Made by a program: the position numbers and the translations under genes. Below are positions 8,531 to 16,175 of a stretch of 35,731 nt of DNA, piece by piece; positions within the stretch are counted from its first letter, which is position 1, and each line of letters opens with the position of its first letter. Below the pieces are notes generated by a model, which did no database searches, was not told the origin of the DNA, and was given only the letters and a program-made list of their open reading frames with translations. Source of the DNA: Dehalococcoidia bacterium (GTDB taxonomy: Bacteria > Chloroflexota > Dehalococcoidia > Bin125); contig RKRS01000050.1 of NCBI GenBank assembly GCA_007571275.1, forward strand, positions 1 through 35,731. Reading direction: 5' to 3'.

Positions 8531-8970
8531 GCGGTTGGTCCTTGCCGTTCCCAAATCGTGCGGAATCCCTCGCCGCCGGTAATGGCGGCGAGGGTGACGG
8601 CGCGTTCGCCATCGAGGAGTTGTCGTTGAATGTCCTGGACGTGGTCCGGATCGGCGCCCAGGCTGATCAGTCGCGCCTCGATCTTCTGCCAAATGCCGGA
8701 CTCCTCGAACGCCCTGATCGCGCGTGGCCAAGGGAACGACATAATTCGCTCGGGCAATGGCAATCGTGGGCGGAGCGACTTCAGATGGCGAAAACGCTCT
8801 TCAGCTGAGTTGACGCGGTCAACGAGCTGGATGATCGGCATATCCGGCGGATCGGCGCGGAAGTCCACCAGGAGACGCGGTTCCAGCACTTCGAAGCGCA
8901 CGATCAGCACCGACGCACGGTCGATGACACGTAGAATTTCATCGAGGTCGACGCCGTAGTCGTCGCTCAT
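8527..8970 (-). CDS. Conserved-looking hypothetical protein
   Basis: The 147-residue product has no motif I can assign to a function. It is soluble, begins with a helical VDLDEILRVIDRASV segment, and contains a short hydrophobic core, the stretch SAEERFRHLKSLRPRLPLPE and a C-terminal GEGFRTIW. Proteins of this look seem to recur in Chloroflexota genomes, but that is memory, not a search. Start ATG 8970 is preferred over the in-frame TTG at 8997, although neither has a strong ribosome site. Its stop overlaps the threonine aldolase start, so it belongs to the same operon. Confidence 0.72.
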   Translation of the reverse strand: MSDDYGVDLDEILRVIDRASVLIVRFEVLEPRLLVDFRADPPDMPIIQLVDRVNSAEERFRHLKSLRPRLPLPERIMSFPWPRAIRAFEESGIWQKIEARLISLGADPDHVQDIQRQLLDGERAVTLAAITGGEGFRTIWERQGPTA

Positions 8971-9003
8971 CGCGCTATGCAGTCCTGCCCAGCCCAATGC
9001 TGA

Positions 9004-9288
9004 TTAATCAGATTGAGGGCTCGATATCCCTGAGTGTATGGACGCTGAGGGAGAGCGTCCAATGTGGCCAACAGGCGCGGCGGGGAGCGCGCCGATGCCG
9101 AGCAATGCCTCGCGGGCTGCGTCGTAGCGCTGCTTGGCGCGCGCCTCGCGGTTGAGTAAGCCTTTCAGCTTGGGCGGCTCGAGCGGTTTGCCGTCGAGAA
9201 AGATCTCGTGCAGCCGAGACAGCTGCTTCTGCCACGCCTGCCACGCTTCTTGATACTCGGCTTGTCGTTCAGGATCGACACGAACCAT
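9004..9288 (-). CDS. Small hypothetical protein
   Basis: The 94-residue product has no recognised family. Residues 1-68 look like two or three amphipathic helices (DPERQAEYQEAWQAWQKQL, then LKGLLNREARAKQRYDAARE), while the last 25 residues are Ser/Pro/Gly-rich and may be poorly conserved. ATG 9288 has AGGA six bases upstream on the coding strand. It lies 18 bases after the preceding gene and 33 before the next, in line with operon membership. Confidence 0.62.
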   Translation of the reverse strand: MVRVDPERQAEYQEAWQAWQKQLSRLHEIFLDGKPLEPPKLKGLLNREARAKQRYDAAREALLGIGALPAAPVGHIGRSPSASIHSGISSPQSD

Positions 9289-9306
9289 GATTGTCCTGTG
9301 GGTCTC

Positions 9307-9618
9307 TCAGATCAGATTGCGGTAAATGTTGATTTCGGCGGAATCGAAGACCATTGCCTCGCGGACGGCGCGGCGCAGCTGGGCGAAGCGCTGATCCTGC
9401 GCGGCCAGCTCCTCGTACTGCTCGAGTTCCTTGAGGTCTTCGAACTCAGCGATGATCTCCACGTTGGAGGTTGGACCAGTGATGGCGTCCCAGACCGAGA
9501 ATCTCGCTTCGATTCCGCGCGCGGACTGATAGTCGAGCGCCTCTTCGACCGCGCGGAGAAACTCGCTGTGCTTGCCCGGCGCGACTCGGCCGGTCAGCAC
9601 CCGTCGAAACATCGGCAT
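9307..9618 (-). CDS. Dimeric alpha/beta-barrel protein (ABM/NIPSNAP-like)
   Basis: The 103-residue product has the pattern of a ferredoxin-like dimeric alpha/beta barrel: first strand FRRVLTGRVAPGK, helix EFLRAVEEALDYQ, a second strand around EARFSVWDAITG, third strand NVEIIAEFEDL and a long helix before the final strand INIYRNLI. Proteins of this fold include antibiotic-biosynthesis monooxygenases, EthD-like and NIPSNAP proteins. No catalytic residue is evident, so a precise function cannot be given. It lies 12 bases downstream of mobA in the same direction. Confidence 0.65.
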   Translation of the reverse strand: MPMFRRVLTGRVAPGKHSEFLRAVEEALDYQSARGIEARFSVWDAITGPTSNVEIIAEFEDLKELEQYEELAAQDQRFAQLRRAVREAMVFDSAEINIYRNLI

Positions 9619-9630
9619 CGGATCGTCCCT

Positions 9631-10281
9631 TCAGCTATTCGTTCGCGTTCGGACCAGTTCACTCGTGGACGCGCTGCTCAGGAGTCGGTCAACGCGGGCG
9701 AGGTCGTCTGGTCGGTTGACATTGGTGAATGACCGCAACTCGGGATCGTGCGTGCGCAGTGCGTCGATTTCCAGCAACCGATGCTCGACCAGTGGTAAGA
9801 GCGCTCGGATGCGGCCGTCGCCTTCATCCAGCAACTGTGTCATATGCGGCAGGACCGAAGAGCGATAGGCGGCGAACAGCGGTTGCGCGACGCCATCAAT
9901 GCGCGGCATCGCGATCTCGACATCCGCACAGGCGTCCGCAACCGCGCGTAGCAGCTTCGGCTGGATGAAGGGCATGTCACAGGCGACTGCGACGGCGATG
10001 TCGTGTTCGATCAGCGGCAGCGCTGCTTCAAGCCCAGCCAGTGGGCCGCGGTCGTGTCGATGATCGATCGCCTCTCGCCAGCTGACGCCTGCGAGCGGAG
10101 GGAATTGCTGGTCGGGGCGGCGGGCGACCACGATGTCATCGCTCACTGAGTGAGCGGCGAGCGCGCTCCAGTGCAGCAGCGGACGTCCGCCGGCCTGGGT
10201 GGTCGCTTTGTCGCGGCCCAGCCGACGACCGAATCCGCCCGCCAGGATGACGACAGAGAACGCGTAGGTCGTGGGTTCCAT
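9631..10281 (-). CDS. mobA: Molybdenum cofactor guanylyltransferase MobA-like
   Basis: This cytoplasmic nucleotidyltransferase joins GMP (or possibly CMP, as in MocA) to molybdopterin. The 216-residue product has the diagnostic N-terminal LAGGFGRRLGRDKA (13-26), Gly-Pro-Leu-Ala-Gly (79-83), the metal-binding CDMPF (101-105) and a closing NVNRPDDL near residue 190. Length fits the family. GMP versus CMP preference cannot be told reliably from sequence. The divergent neighbour is a yqeC-type gene tied to xanthine-dehydrogenase-like molybdenum hydroxylases, which makes service of such an enzyme plausible. It is the first gene of a long minus-strand operon. No clear ribosome site precedes ATG 10281. 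Confidence 0.9.
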   Translation of the reverse strand: MEPTTYAFSVVILAGGFGRRLGRDKATTQAGGRPLLHWSALAAHSVSDDIVVARRPDQQFPPLAGVSWREAIDHRHDRGPLAGLEAALPLIEHDIAVAVACDMPFIQPKLLRAVADACADVEIAMPRIDGVAQPLFAAYRSSVLPHMTQLLDEGDGRIRALLPLVEHRLLEIDALRTHDPELRSFTNVNRPDDLARVDRLLSSASTSELVRTRTNS

Positions 10282-10303
10282 GGCTTGAGTTTAGGCTGAA
10301 GAT

Positions 10304-11059
10304 ATGAGTACCGAACTGCCGTTGCCGTTGCATGAGGCGTTGGGCATCGTGCGGCCGAGTGTGTTCGCCACGGTCGGCGGCGGCGGGAAAACGACGGTGC
10401 TGTTCGCGCTCGCCGCCGAGTGGGCAGCAGCGGGTGGCGCCGGTCTCACAGTGTTGACCACGACAGCCAGGATGACCATCCCTCGTGAGGGTCGGACACT
10501 GCCACTCGCCATCGGTCGCGACGATGCGTTCCGCGCCGGCGCGCTGGACGACATTCGTCTGCGCGGTCTCTCCACTGCGGTGGTCGGATCAGGCAGAGGC
10601 GACCGCGAGCGTGTCCTGGCCGTCAGTCCCGGTTGGCCGCGTCAGGCAGTCAACGCCGGGCTTGCCAGCCTGGTTGGGGTTGAGGCCGATGGCTCCAGAG
10701 GTCGTCCCTTCAAGGCGCCCGCCGTCCACGAACCGGTGCTGCCAGAGGGAGTCGATGTTGTGGCGGCGGTCATCGGCGCGGGGGTATTTGGTCGCCCGTT
10801 GGACGAACGATCGGTGCACCGACCTGAGCTGGTCGCGCAGATCGCAGGAGCTGAAATCGGCGATCGCATCACCCCCGAGCTGGCGGCCAACGTCCTGATG
10901 TCTCCAGACGGCGGCCGAAAGGCGGTCCCGGAGTCAGCAGCGTTCGTGGTGCTGGTCTCAAACGTGTCCCGGAATCTGGATGCATCGAGAGCGTTAGCGT
11001 CGCAGATCGAGGGACGGGTCGTCCTCTGGGACGCAGGCTCGGGGCTGTTGGCAGTCTGA
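10304..11059 (+). CDS. yqeC: YqeC-like selenium/molybdenum-hydroxylase accessory protein
   Basis: The 251-residue product matches the YqeC family, nucleotide-binding proteins found with selenium-dependent or other molybdenum hydroxylases and thought to assist cofactor maturation. It has a P-loop-like GGGGKT (25-30), the TTTARMTIP segment (52-60), and the strongly conserved block VEADGSRGRPFKAPA followed by HEP (126-144), then GAGVFGRPL and VHRPE. The start is only 22 bases from the divergent mobA start, so their promoters must overlap each other or lie in coding sequence. No ribosome site stands out. The biochemical role of YqeC is not well established, and no molybdenum hydroxylase is in the window. 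Confidence 0.85.
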   Translation: MSTELPLPLHEALGIVRPSVFATVGGGGKTTVLFALAAEWAAAGGAGLTVLTTTARMTIPREGRTLPLAIGRDDAFRAGALDDIRLRGLSTAVVGSGRGDRERVLAVSPGWPRQAVNAGLASLVGVEADGSRGRPFKAPAVHEPVLPEGVDVVAAVIGAGVFGRPLDERSVHRPELVAQIAGAEIGDRITPELAANVLMSPDGGRKAVPESAAFVVLVSNVSRNLDASRALASQIEGRVVLWDAGSGLLAV

Positions 11060-11157
11060 AATCCCGCTGGCGCTCTCAGCCGCCCTCAGCTGCCAAGCCG
11101 ATGTTGTGAATGTCATCGCGCGTACTGACAGTCCGCGTAGCGATTTTTCAGACTGCC
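11050..11157. repeat. Widely spaced 12-bp inverted repeat after yqeC
   Basis: The 12-base arm at 11050-11061 is the exact reverse complement of 11146-11157. The left arm contains the yqeC stop codon. The 84 bases between arms carry no gene that I can see. It could be a long-range stem at the end of the yqeC transcript, or the ends of a tiny 108-base insertion; no flanking target duplication is obvious. Confidence 0.45.
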
Positions 11158-11262
11158 GCTACACGAGTGGACCGAGCGTGCCGAAGTTACTGACTACCCG
11201 GTCTGCCCTCTCCTGATTGCTCACCGATCAGGCGAAGGGAGTCGCTCTCAGCCACGCGAACC

Positions 11263-11281
11263 GTCCGCCGCGACGGCGGAC
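11263..11281 (+). promoter_or_regulatory. Hairpin in leader of flavin oxidoreductase gene
   Basis: GTCCGCCG at 11263-11270 pairs exactly with CGGCGGAC at 11274-11281 around a CGA loop. It lies 38 bases before the ATG at 11319, in the 259-base stretch between yqeC and this gene. With no T-run it is not a standard terminator; it may affect leader stability. Confidence 0.4.
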
Positions 11282-11318
11282 CAGATCCTCGCCGACGGCG
11301 GCGAACGAAAGGAACACC

Positions 11319-12704
11319 ATGCTTGAGCTCGCGATCTTTCACAACGGAGCGGTCGACCTCGGCAGCGATGTCGTTAATGGCACTCGAGTCAATTCGGGGA
11401 CACTTGAGGAAACCAGCGAAAGTTTCCAGCGGATCCTGATCAATCAGATCCGACAGGGCGTGCTGGCCGAGGAGCTTGGCTTCAACTATTGGTTCATGAC
11501 CGAACACCACATGCAACCCGAAGGGGTGGAGTTCAGTCCCAACCCGATCGTCGCCGAGACAGCCATCGCCGCGCGGACGAGCCGCATTCGGCTCGGACAG
11601 ATGGCCAACATCCTGCCCTGGCACCACCCGGTGCGCTTGGCCGAGCAAGGCGCCATGCTCGATGTGATCAGCGGCGGCCGACTCGAATTCGGCGTCGGAC
11701 GCGGCTACCAGTCCCGTGAAACTGAAGTGCTGGGCGGCGCGATGGGCGCGACGATCCAGGATCAGGAACGCAACCGCTCGTTCTTCGAGGAGTGTTTCGA
11801 GATCATCACCAAGGCCTGGACCCAGCACTCGTTCAGCCATCACGGTGAGTTCTTCAACCTCCCGCCGAGCTACACCAAGTGGGGCAACCCCTCCACGATC
11901 GCCTACTTCAGCCAAGAGCACGTCGATCGCGATCTGGACAGCGTGCTCGATATTGGCGCGCCGGACATGTACGCCTCCGGCCCGCCCGTCTATGCAACCG
12001 GCACGACGCTGAAGGAGATCAGCGTCTACCCGCACCCGATCCAGAAGCCGCGGCCGCCGATGTGGATGCCCGTCACCAGCCCGCGCTCGATCGAGTGGGC
12101 AGCCTCGCACGGGGTCAACTGCTACACGATTCCCGAGCCCAACTCCCGACTCAAGGCCAACGTCGAGCGGTACTACGAGACCCTGGAACGGACCAAGTGG
12201 CCGGACCGCCTCGATCGGGAAGGGCCCTGGAAGTTTGGCTACGACGCCGACGTCAAGCGCGGATTCACCCCGGCCCGATACGTGCACATCCTCAAGCCGG
12301 GCGATGAAGCGAACGACCTCGAGCGCTACAAGCTGGGCATGGAAGCGGCTTGGCCGTACCTCGGCGCATTCGGCTTTGGCGGCGTGATCACCGACATCGA
12401 CGAGCCGCCGCCGCCGCCCGACCGACCGGTGACTGCCGATCTCTGCATCGACAAGGGTCTCGCCTTCGTTGGTACGGCCGACCAAATCGTCGAGCAGATC
12501 ATGGAGATCAAGGAAACGGTCGGCTACGAGGACTTCATGTTTACGGCCTGGTTCGAAATGGGCGGCTACCTCGGCGAAGAGGTTGAGGAGCAGATGCACA
12601 TGTTTGCCGACCAGTGCATGCCGGCACTCGCCGACGCCTGTGGCGGGCTCGTCATCAACCCCGACGTCGGACCGGCCCTGACCGGACCGACGAACGGCGT
12701 CTGA
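11319..12704 (+). CDS. LLM-class (luciferase-like) flavin-dependent oxidoreductase
   Basis: This TIM-barrel oxidoreductase of the bacterial luciferase superfamily is expected to use reduced FMN (or F420) to oxidise or monooxygenate a small organic molecule. The 461-residue product has the family landmarks FNYWFMTEHHM near residue 60, RIRLGQMANILPWHHPVRLAE near 90-110 and GGRLEFGVGRGY near 122-133. It is about 80-100 residues longer than many relatives, with extra sequence after residue 190 and a C-terminal extension. ATG 11319 is preceded by AAGGA at a six-base gap; an in-frame Arg-rich leader from 11217 looks non-coding. It lies 63 bases before the MBL-fold hydrolase gene, likely co-transcribed. 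The substrate is unknown. Confidence 0.9.
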   Translation: MLELAIFHNGAVDLGSDVVNGTRVNSGTLEETSESFQRILINQIRQGVLAEELGFNYWFMTEHHMQPEGVEFSPNPIVAETAIAARTSRIRLGQMANILPWHHPVRLAEQGAMLDVISGGRLEFGVGRGYQSRETEVLGGAMGATIQDQERNRSFFEECFEIITKAWTQHSFSHHGEFFNLPPSYTKWGNPSTIAYFSQEHVDRDLDSVLDIGAPDMYASGPPVYATGTTLKEISVYPHPIQKPRPPMWMPVTSPRSIEWAASHGVNCYTIPEPNSRLKANVERYYETLERTKWPDRLDREGPWKFGYDADVKRGFTPARYVHILKPGDEANDLERYKLGMEAAWPYLGAFGFGGVITDIDEPPPPPDRPVTADLCIDKGLAFVGTADQIVEQIMEIKETVGYEDFMFTAWFEMGGYLGEEVEEQMHMFADQCMPALADACGGLVINPDVGPALTGPTNGV

Positions 12705-12767
12705 CGCGGTCGGTTGGTCTCGTTGTTGGTTGCGCCAAGTTGGGACACCGTTGAAGGAGTTCACCTC

Positions 12768-13604
12768 ATGAGCATCACCCTGCAGGGACTCAAGCTCGGC
12801 CATATGGGCATGGATTACGGATTGCTCGGTTATCCGAACCCGAATGACATGCTCCTGCCGAGCCGTCGCGAAGCGCCGCGGACCTGGTACCGCTGCCCGT
12901 CGTTGGCGTACATCATCAATCACCCAGCCGGACGGATCCTGTTCGATACCGGTATCTCGACGAAGTTTGCGGAAGAGTGGCTGCCCGAATGGCAAGGCAC
13001 GCTTGATCTGACCGAACTCACGGCCGACGACCTGCTCGAGAACGCGCTCAAACGGGTCGGCCTGGGGCCGGATGACTTCAGCCATGTCATCCTCAGTCAC
13101 TGTCACGCCGACCACGCCGGCGGGCTGCGGATATTCGAGGAAGCTGGAGCGCAAATCATCCTGCATGAGGATGAACATCGCTACGCGACCAGCATCTGGT
13201 CAGCCGCGAATTTCTTCATCCGTCAGGACTGGCACTTCCTCTCGCGGCGCAACCCGATCTTGATGTATGGCGATCAGGAGATCATGGAGGATCTGTGGAC
13301 GATCAGTCTGCCTGGTCACACGCCTGGCTCGATGGGAGTGCTGGTGCGTCTGGAGACCACCGGCTGGGCGCTGCTCGCCGGCGACGCCGTCAGTACCCAC
13401 GAGGCGTTCGGGCCGCCAGGCTTGCCGAACTTCGTCAACATCAGCAACGAGGCGTTCATCCAGTCGTGCGCGAAGGTCGAAGCCATCGCCTCGGAGCGCG
13501 ACGCATTCATCTTCCCCGGCCACGACGAGTCGGGTTTGCAGTACTCACAAGGCGACCTGGCGATCAAACCGATCGAATTTCTCCCAGGTCATACATATGA
13601 GTAA
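12768..13604 (+). CDS. Metallo-beta-lactamase-fold hydrolase (N-acyl homoserine lactonase family)
   Basis: The 278-residue product is a dinuclear-zinc MBL-fold hydrolase of the type that includes AttM/AiiA lactonases. It shows the metal motif SHCHADHAGG (HxHxDH, residues 111-116), PGHTPGSMG (182-190) with a metal His, the bridging Asp in AGDAV (near 206) and a final GHD (251-253). Lactone opening is likely; the natural substrate may be a catabolic lactone rather than a quorum signal. ATG 12768 has GAAGGAG nine bases upstream, which rules against the in-frame GTG or ATG leader from 12714. The gene sits between a flavin oxidoreductase and a binding-protein gene, so it may act on the imported compound. 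Confidence 0.9.
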   Translation: MSITLQGLKLGHMGMDYGLLGYPNPNDMLLPSRREAPRTWYRCPSLAYIINHPAGRILFDTGISTKFAEEWLPEWQGTLDLTELTADDLLENALKRVGLGPDDFSHVILSHCHADHAGGLRIFEEAGAQIILHEDEHRYATSIWSAANFFIRQDWHFLSRRNPILMYGDQEIMEDLWTISLPGHTPGSMGVLVRLETTGWALLAGDAVSTHEAFGPPGLPNFVNISNEAFIQSCAKVEAIASERDAFIFPGHDESGLQYSQGDLAIKPIEFLPGHTYE

Positions 13605-13654
13605 GGTGCGCTGACCGAAACCATCGGTGCAGCGCAGCAGCAGGAGGCACCGAT

Positions 13655-15110
13655 ATGACCGACCACATGGCAGACAGTCGCCTGACACGTTGGCGCTGGA
13701 TGAGATTGGTCGGTGCCGCACTCGCTGCACTGGTGCTCGGCTTCGTTGTCGCCGCGTGCGGCGACGACGACGCCGAGCAACAAACCGCCGCCCAACCCCA
13801 ACCGCAGGCGCAGCAACAGGCGCAACCCCAACCTCAACCACAGCAACAGGCGCAGCCGCAACAGGCAGCAGCCGCAACAGGCAGCAGCCGAGACAGGCAT
13901 TGTGCGGATCGGTTCGGTCCAGCCGCTCTCCGGTGGCGGGCTCGCCTTCTACGGCAAGTCGGAGGAGGTCGGCCTGATGCTCGCCGTCCAGCAGATCAAC
14001 GAGTCTGGCGGCTTTGTCGTCGGTGATACGACGTACACGATCGAGGTCGTCGCGCGCGACACGCGTTCCGATGACGCGGTCGGCATCGCCGCGGTGCAAG
14101 AGTTGATCCGCGACGAGGGCATCAAGATCATCTTCGGCCCGATCCCGCACGGTGTTGGTCTGGCGGCCTCCGAGCTCACACAACCGGAGCAGGTGCTGCA
14201 CCTGATGTCGCTGAGCATTCTCACCTCGGAAGGCGGCGTGCTGAATCCGGAGACCTCCCAGACCAGCCACAAGTGGCTCTTCCAGATCGAGCCGTCGGAG
14301 CTGACCCGCAGCACGATCACCGCAGCGGGCGTGCTCGAACTGCTCGGCGCACAGCCCGGTGACACCTCGGTGATCATCGCCACCGACGACCCCTCAGGAC
14401 AGTTCCTGGGCAGGTTCTACAACGGCGTCCTGACCGCGCTCGGACAGAAAACCCACCCGGTCGTCTTCTATCCGCCCGGCACCACTGACTTCACTCCGTT
14501 CCTGACTCGGCTGAAGGGTCTGAACCCAGATTGGGTACACAACTGGTACATCGCCGCCGACTCGGTCTTGATCGCCGAGCAGGCGCTCGAGCTTGAAGTC
14601 GCCCGCGGCTACATGGTCTTCGGCGTCGACCCGGGCTGGTGGCAAGAGAACTTCCCCGACGGTATCGAGAACGAGTCGCCGATCGTGCTGGCCTGCATCA
14701 ACCTCTGTCGAGCGATCAACAGCAGTGAACGGTCGCGCGAACACTACCGAGCCGTCAACGAGTTCGAGTGTGGCGACCCCGACGGCTGTTCACCGGCGCC
14801 GCTGACCGACATCACCCTCTGGCAGTACGACTACGTCTACATGCTAGTTGCGGCGATGCAGAAGGCCGGCACGGTTGACGACACCACGGCGATCGCCGAA
14901 GCGCTGGAGGGAATCACCATCGACGGAGTGCTCAGTTCCACGCTGACGATGGACCCCGAGTGGCACCGCGTCGCGCACGGGTACGACACCTGCCGCGTCC
15001 AGCTCGGGGAGATCGCCTGCACCAACTTCTCGCTTGAGGAGTACGGACCCGAGGCCCTTGGCGTCACCGAGGAGTTCGTGTTGGCCAATCAGGAGGGGAG
15101 CGAGCAGTAG
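13655..15110 (+). pseudogene. Branched-chain-type ABC substrate-binding lipoprotein, frameshifted
   Basis: This gene encodes a Peripla_BP_6 (LivK-type) binding lipoprotein in two frames. Frame one starts at ATG 13655 after AGGAGG and gives a signal with lipobox VAAC (Cys35), then a Gln/Pro-rich linker; it runs out of phase and stops at 14026. Frame two, open to 15110, carries the whole mature domain beginning ETGIVRIGSVQPLSGGG. The switch lies in a perfect 16-base tandem repeat at 13855-13886; removing one copy joins the frames exactly and gives a 479-residue lipoprotein. As written, the mature domain has no signal and would not be exported. It may be a decayed gene, a switchable one, or an assembly fault. 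It heads the livH-livM genes. Confidence 0.88.
13811..13886 (+). repeat. Repeat-rich linker with 16-bp tandem duplication
   Basis: Bases 13855-13870 and 13871-13886 are identical 16-base copies, GCCGCAACAGGCAGCA. Just before, a 14-base sequence at 13811-13824 recurs at 13841-13854 with a period of 30, which keeps frame. The 16-base unit is not a multiple of three and shifts the reading frame of the binding-protein gene. Confidence 0.93.
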
Positions 15111-15159
15111 GCCACTCCAGGCTGTTCCGTTGCTCGTCGGCACGGGACAGCGGGCGACC

Positions 15160-15196
15160 TGAGCCCTCGCACGCCGTTCGGCGCCGCGAGGGCTCA
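15160..15196 (+). promoter_or_regulatory. Strong hairpin between binding-protein gene and livH
   Basis: An 11-base arm at 15160-15170 pairs exactly with 15186-15196, and CGCC/GGCG can pair further inside the loop. It begins 50 bases after the binding-protein stop and ends 75 before livH. There is no T-run, so it is more likely a stability element or partial attenuator that raises binding-protein mRNA relative to the permeases. Confidence 0.55.
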
Positions 15197-15270
15197 TTCT
15201 GGCAGGCCACCGATGGTGGTTGCTGCGAAACCGCCGACGGCTTTGGAGAGTTGGGAAGGTTGAGACGGCG

Positions 15271-16149
15271 ATGGAGATCTTCCTCCAGCAGGTAATCAAT
15301 GGACTCTCCATCGGCGCCGTCATCGCCTTGATGGCGCTCGGCGTCACCCTCATCTTCGGCCTGACCGGACTGGTGATGTTCGCACACGGCGAACTGCTGG
15401 TGATCGGCGGGTTCCTCGCCTGGTTCGTCACCATTCAGCTCAGCAGTAGTTTCTGGCTGGGCATGGTGTTCGCCATCGTCGCCGTCGGATTGATCGGTCT
15501 GGCCCTGGAGCGCGGCGTCTTCCGCTTCACCTTTGATTCGCCGATTAACGGGTTCATCGTCTCCTTGGGTCTGATCATCGTCTTACAACATCTGTTGGTC
15601 GAACTGTCTCCGGCTGGCGCCAGCATCGTCGACATACCGGCGCCAATCGGGAAGGTCTTCGACCTCGGCGGCGCGCGGATACCAGGCACACGGGTGCTGG
15701 TCGTCGGCGCGACGCTGGCGGTCGTCGCCGTCATGCTCTGGGTGATCTACCGCAGCAGCCACGGACGCGCGCTGCGCGCCAGCGCCATCGACCGCGACAC
15801 GGCGGCGCTGATGGGTATCCCGGTGCGCCGCTACATCATGGTCGTGTTCCTGGTTGGCTCGCTGCTCGCCGGCCTCGGCGGCGCCTTGATGATTGGGCTC
15901 TTCCCGATCGACCCGTTCATCGGAGGACGGTTCGTGATTAAGGCATTCGCCGTCGCCTTGGCCGGCGGTCTCGGCAATCCACTCGGGGCGATCCTTGCGG
16001 CGTTCGGACTCGGACTCGCCGAAGCCATGGGTACCCAGTACTTCCAACCTGAGTGGTCCGAGTCCTACGCCTTCATCGTCATGATCATCATCCTGCTGGT
16101 GCGGCCGCGAGGCTTGCTGACCGGCCTCCAGGGGCCGGCGGCGCGTTAG
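15271..16149 (+). CDS. livH: Branched-chain-type ABC permease LivH (first copy)
   Basis: This inner-membrane permease of the branched-chain amino acid/amide/urea importer family pairs with LivM. The 292-residue product starts MEIFLQQVINGLSIGAVIAL and has about eight membrane segments. It has the family-typical GVTLIFGLTGLVMFAHGELL near residues 25-45, RDTAALMGIPV in the ATPase-docking loop and a final LLVRPRGLL. ATG 15271 fits the LivH N-terminus; an in-frame Arg-rich lead from 15220 is unlikely to be translated. The substrate may be an amino acid, amide or other carboxylate. The gene is close to the second LivH copy in this window in sequence pattern, so duplication or acquisition of a second importer is likely. 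Confidence 0.92.
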   Translation: MEIFLQQVINGLSIGAVIALMALGVTLIFGLTGLVMFAHGELLVIGGFLAWFVTIQLSSSFWLGMVFAIVAVGLIGLALERGVFRFTFDSPINGFIVSLGLIIVLQHLLVELSPAGASIVDIPAPIGKVFDLGGARIPGTRVLVVGATLAVVAVMLWVIYRSSHGRALRASAIDRDTAALMGIPVRRYIMVVFLVGSLLAGLGGALMIGLFPIDPFIGGRFVIKAFAVALAGGLGNPLGAILAAFGLGLAEAMGTQYFQPEWSESYAFIVMIIILLVRPRGLLTGLQGPAAR

Positions 16150-16175
16150 CGGCCGCCGCGAGATTGCGCGTGCAG

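Noticed and set aside
9040-9060. Seven-base hairpin as a terminator
   Set aside because: It lies inside the small hypothetical gene and no T-run follows on the minus strand.
11187-13178. Long open frame on the minus strand (663 codons)
   Set aside because: It lies opposite the flavin oxidoreductase and MBL genes, which have clear family motifs; its His/Arg/Val-rich product has no domain and reflects GC-rich antisense codon bias.
13713-13860. Independent start for the mature binding-protein frame
   Set aside because: The leader lacks a signal peptide and is the shifted frame of the true signal and linker; the one-copy repair explains the locus better.
13811-13886. Short direct repeats as a CRISPR-like array
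   Set aside because: Units are too short, no spacers of constant length, and the sequence codes for a Gln-rich linker.
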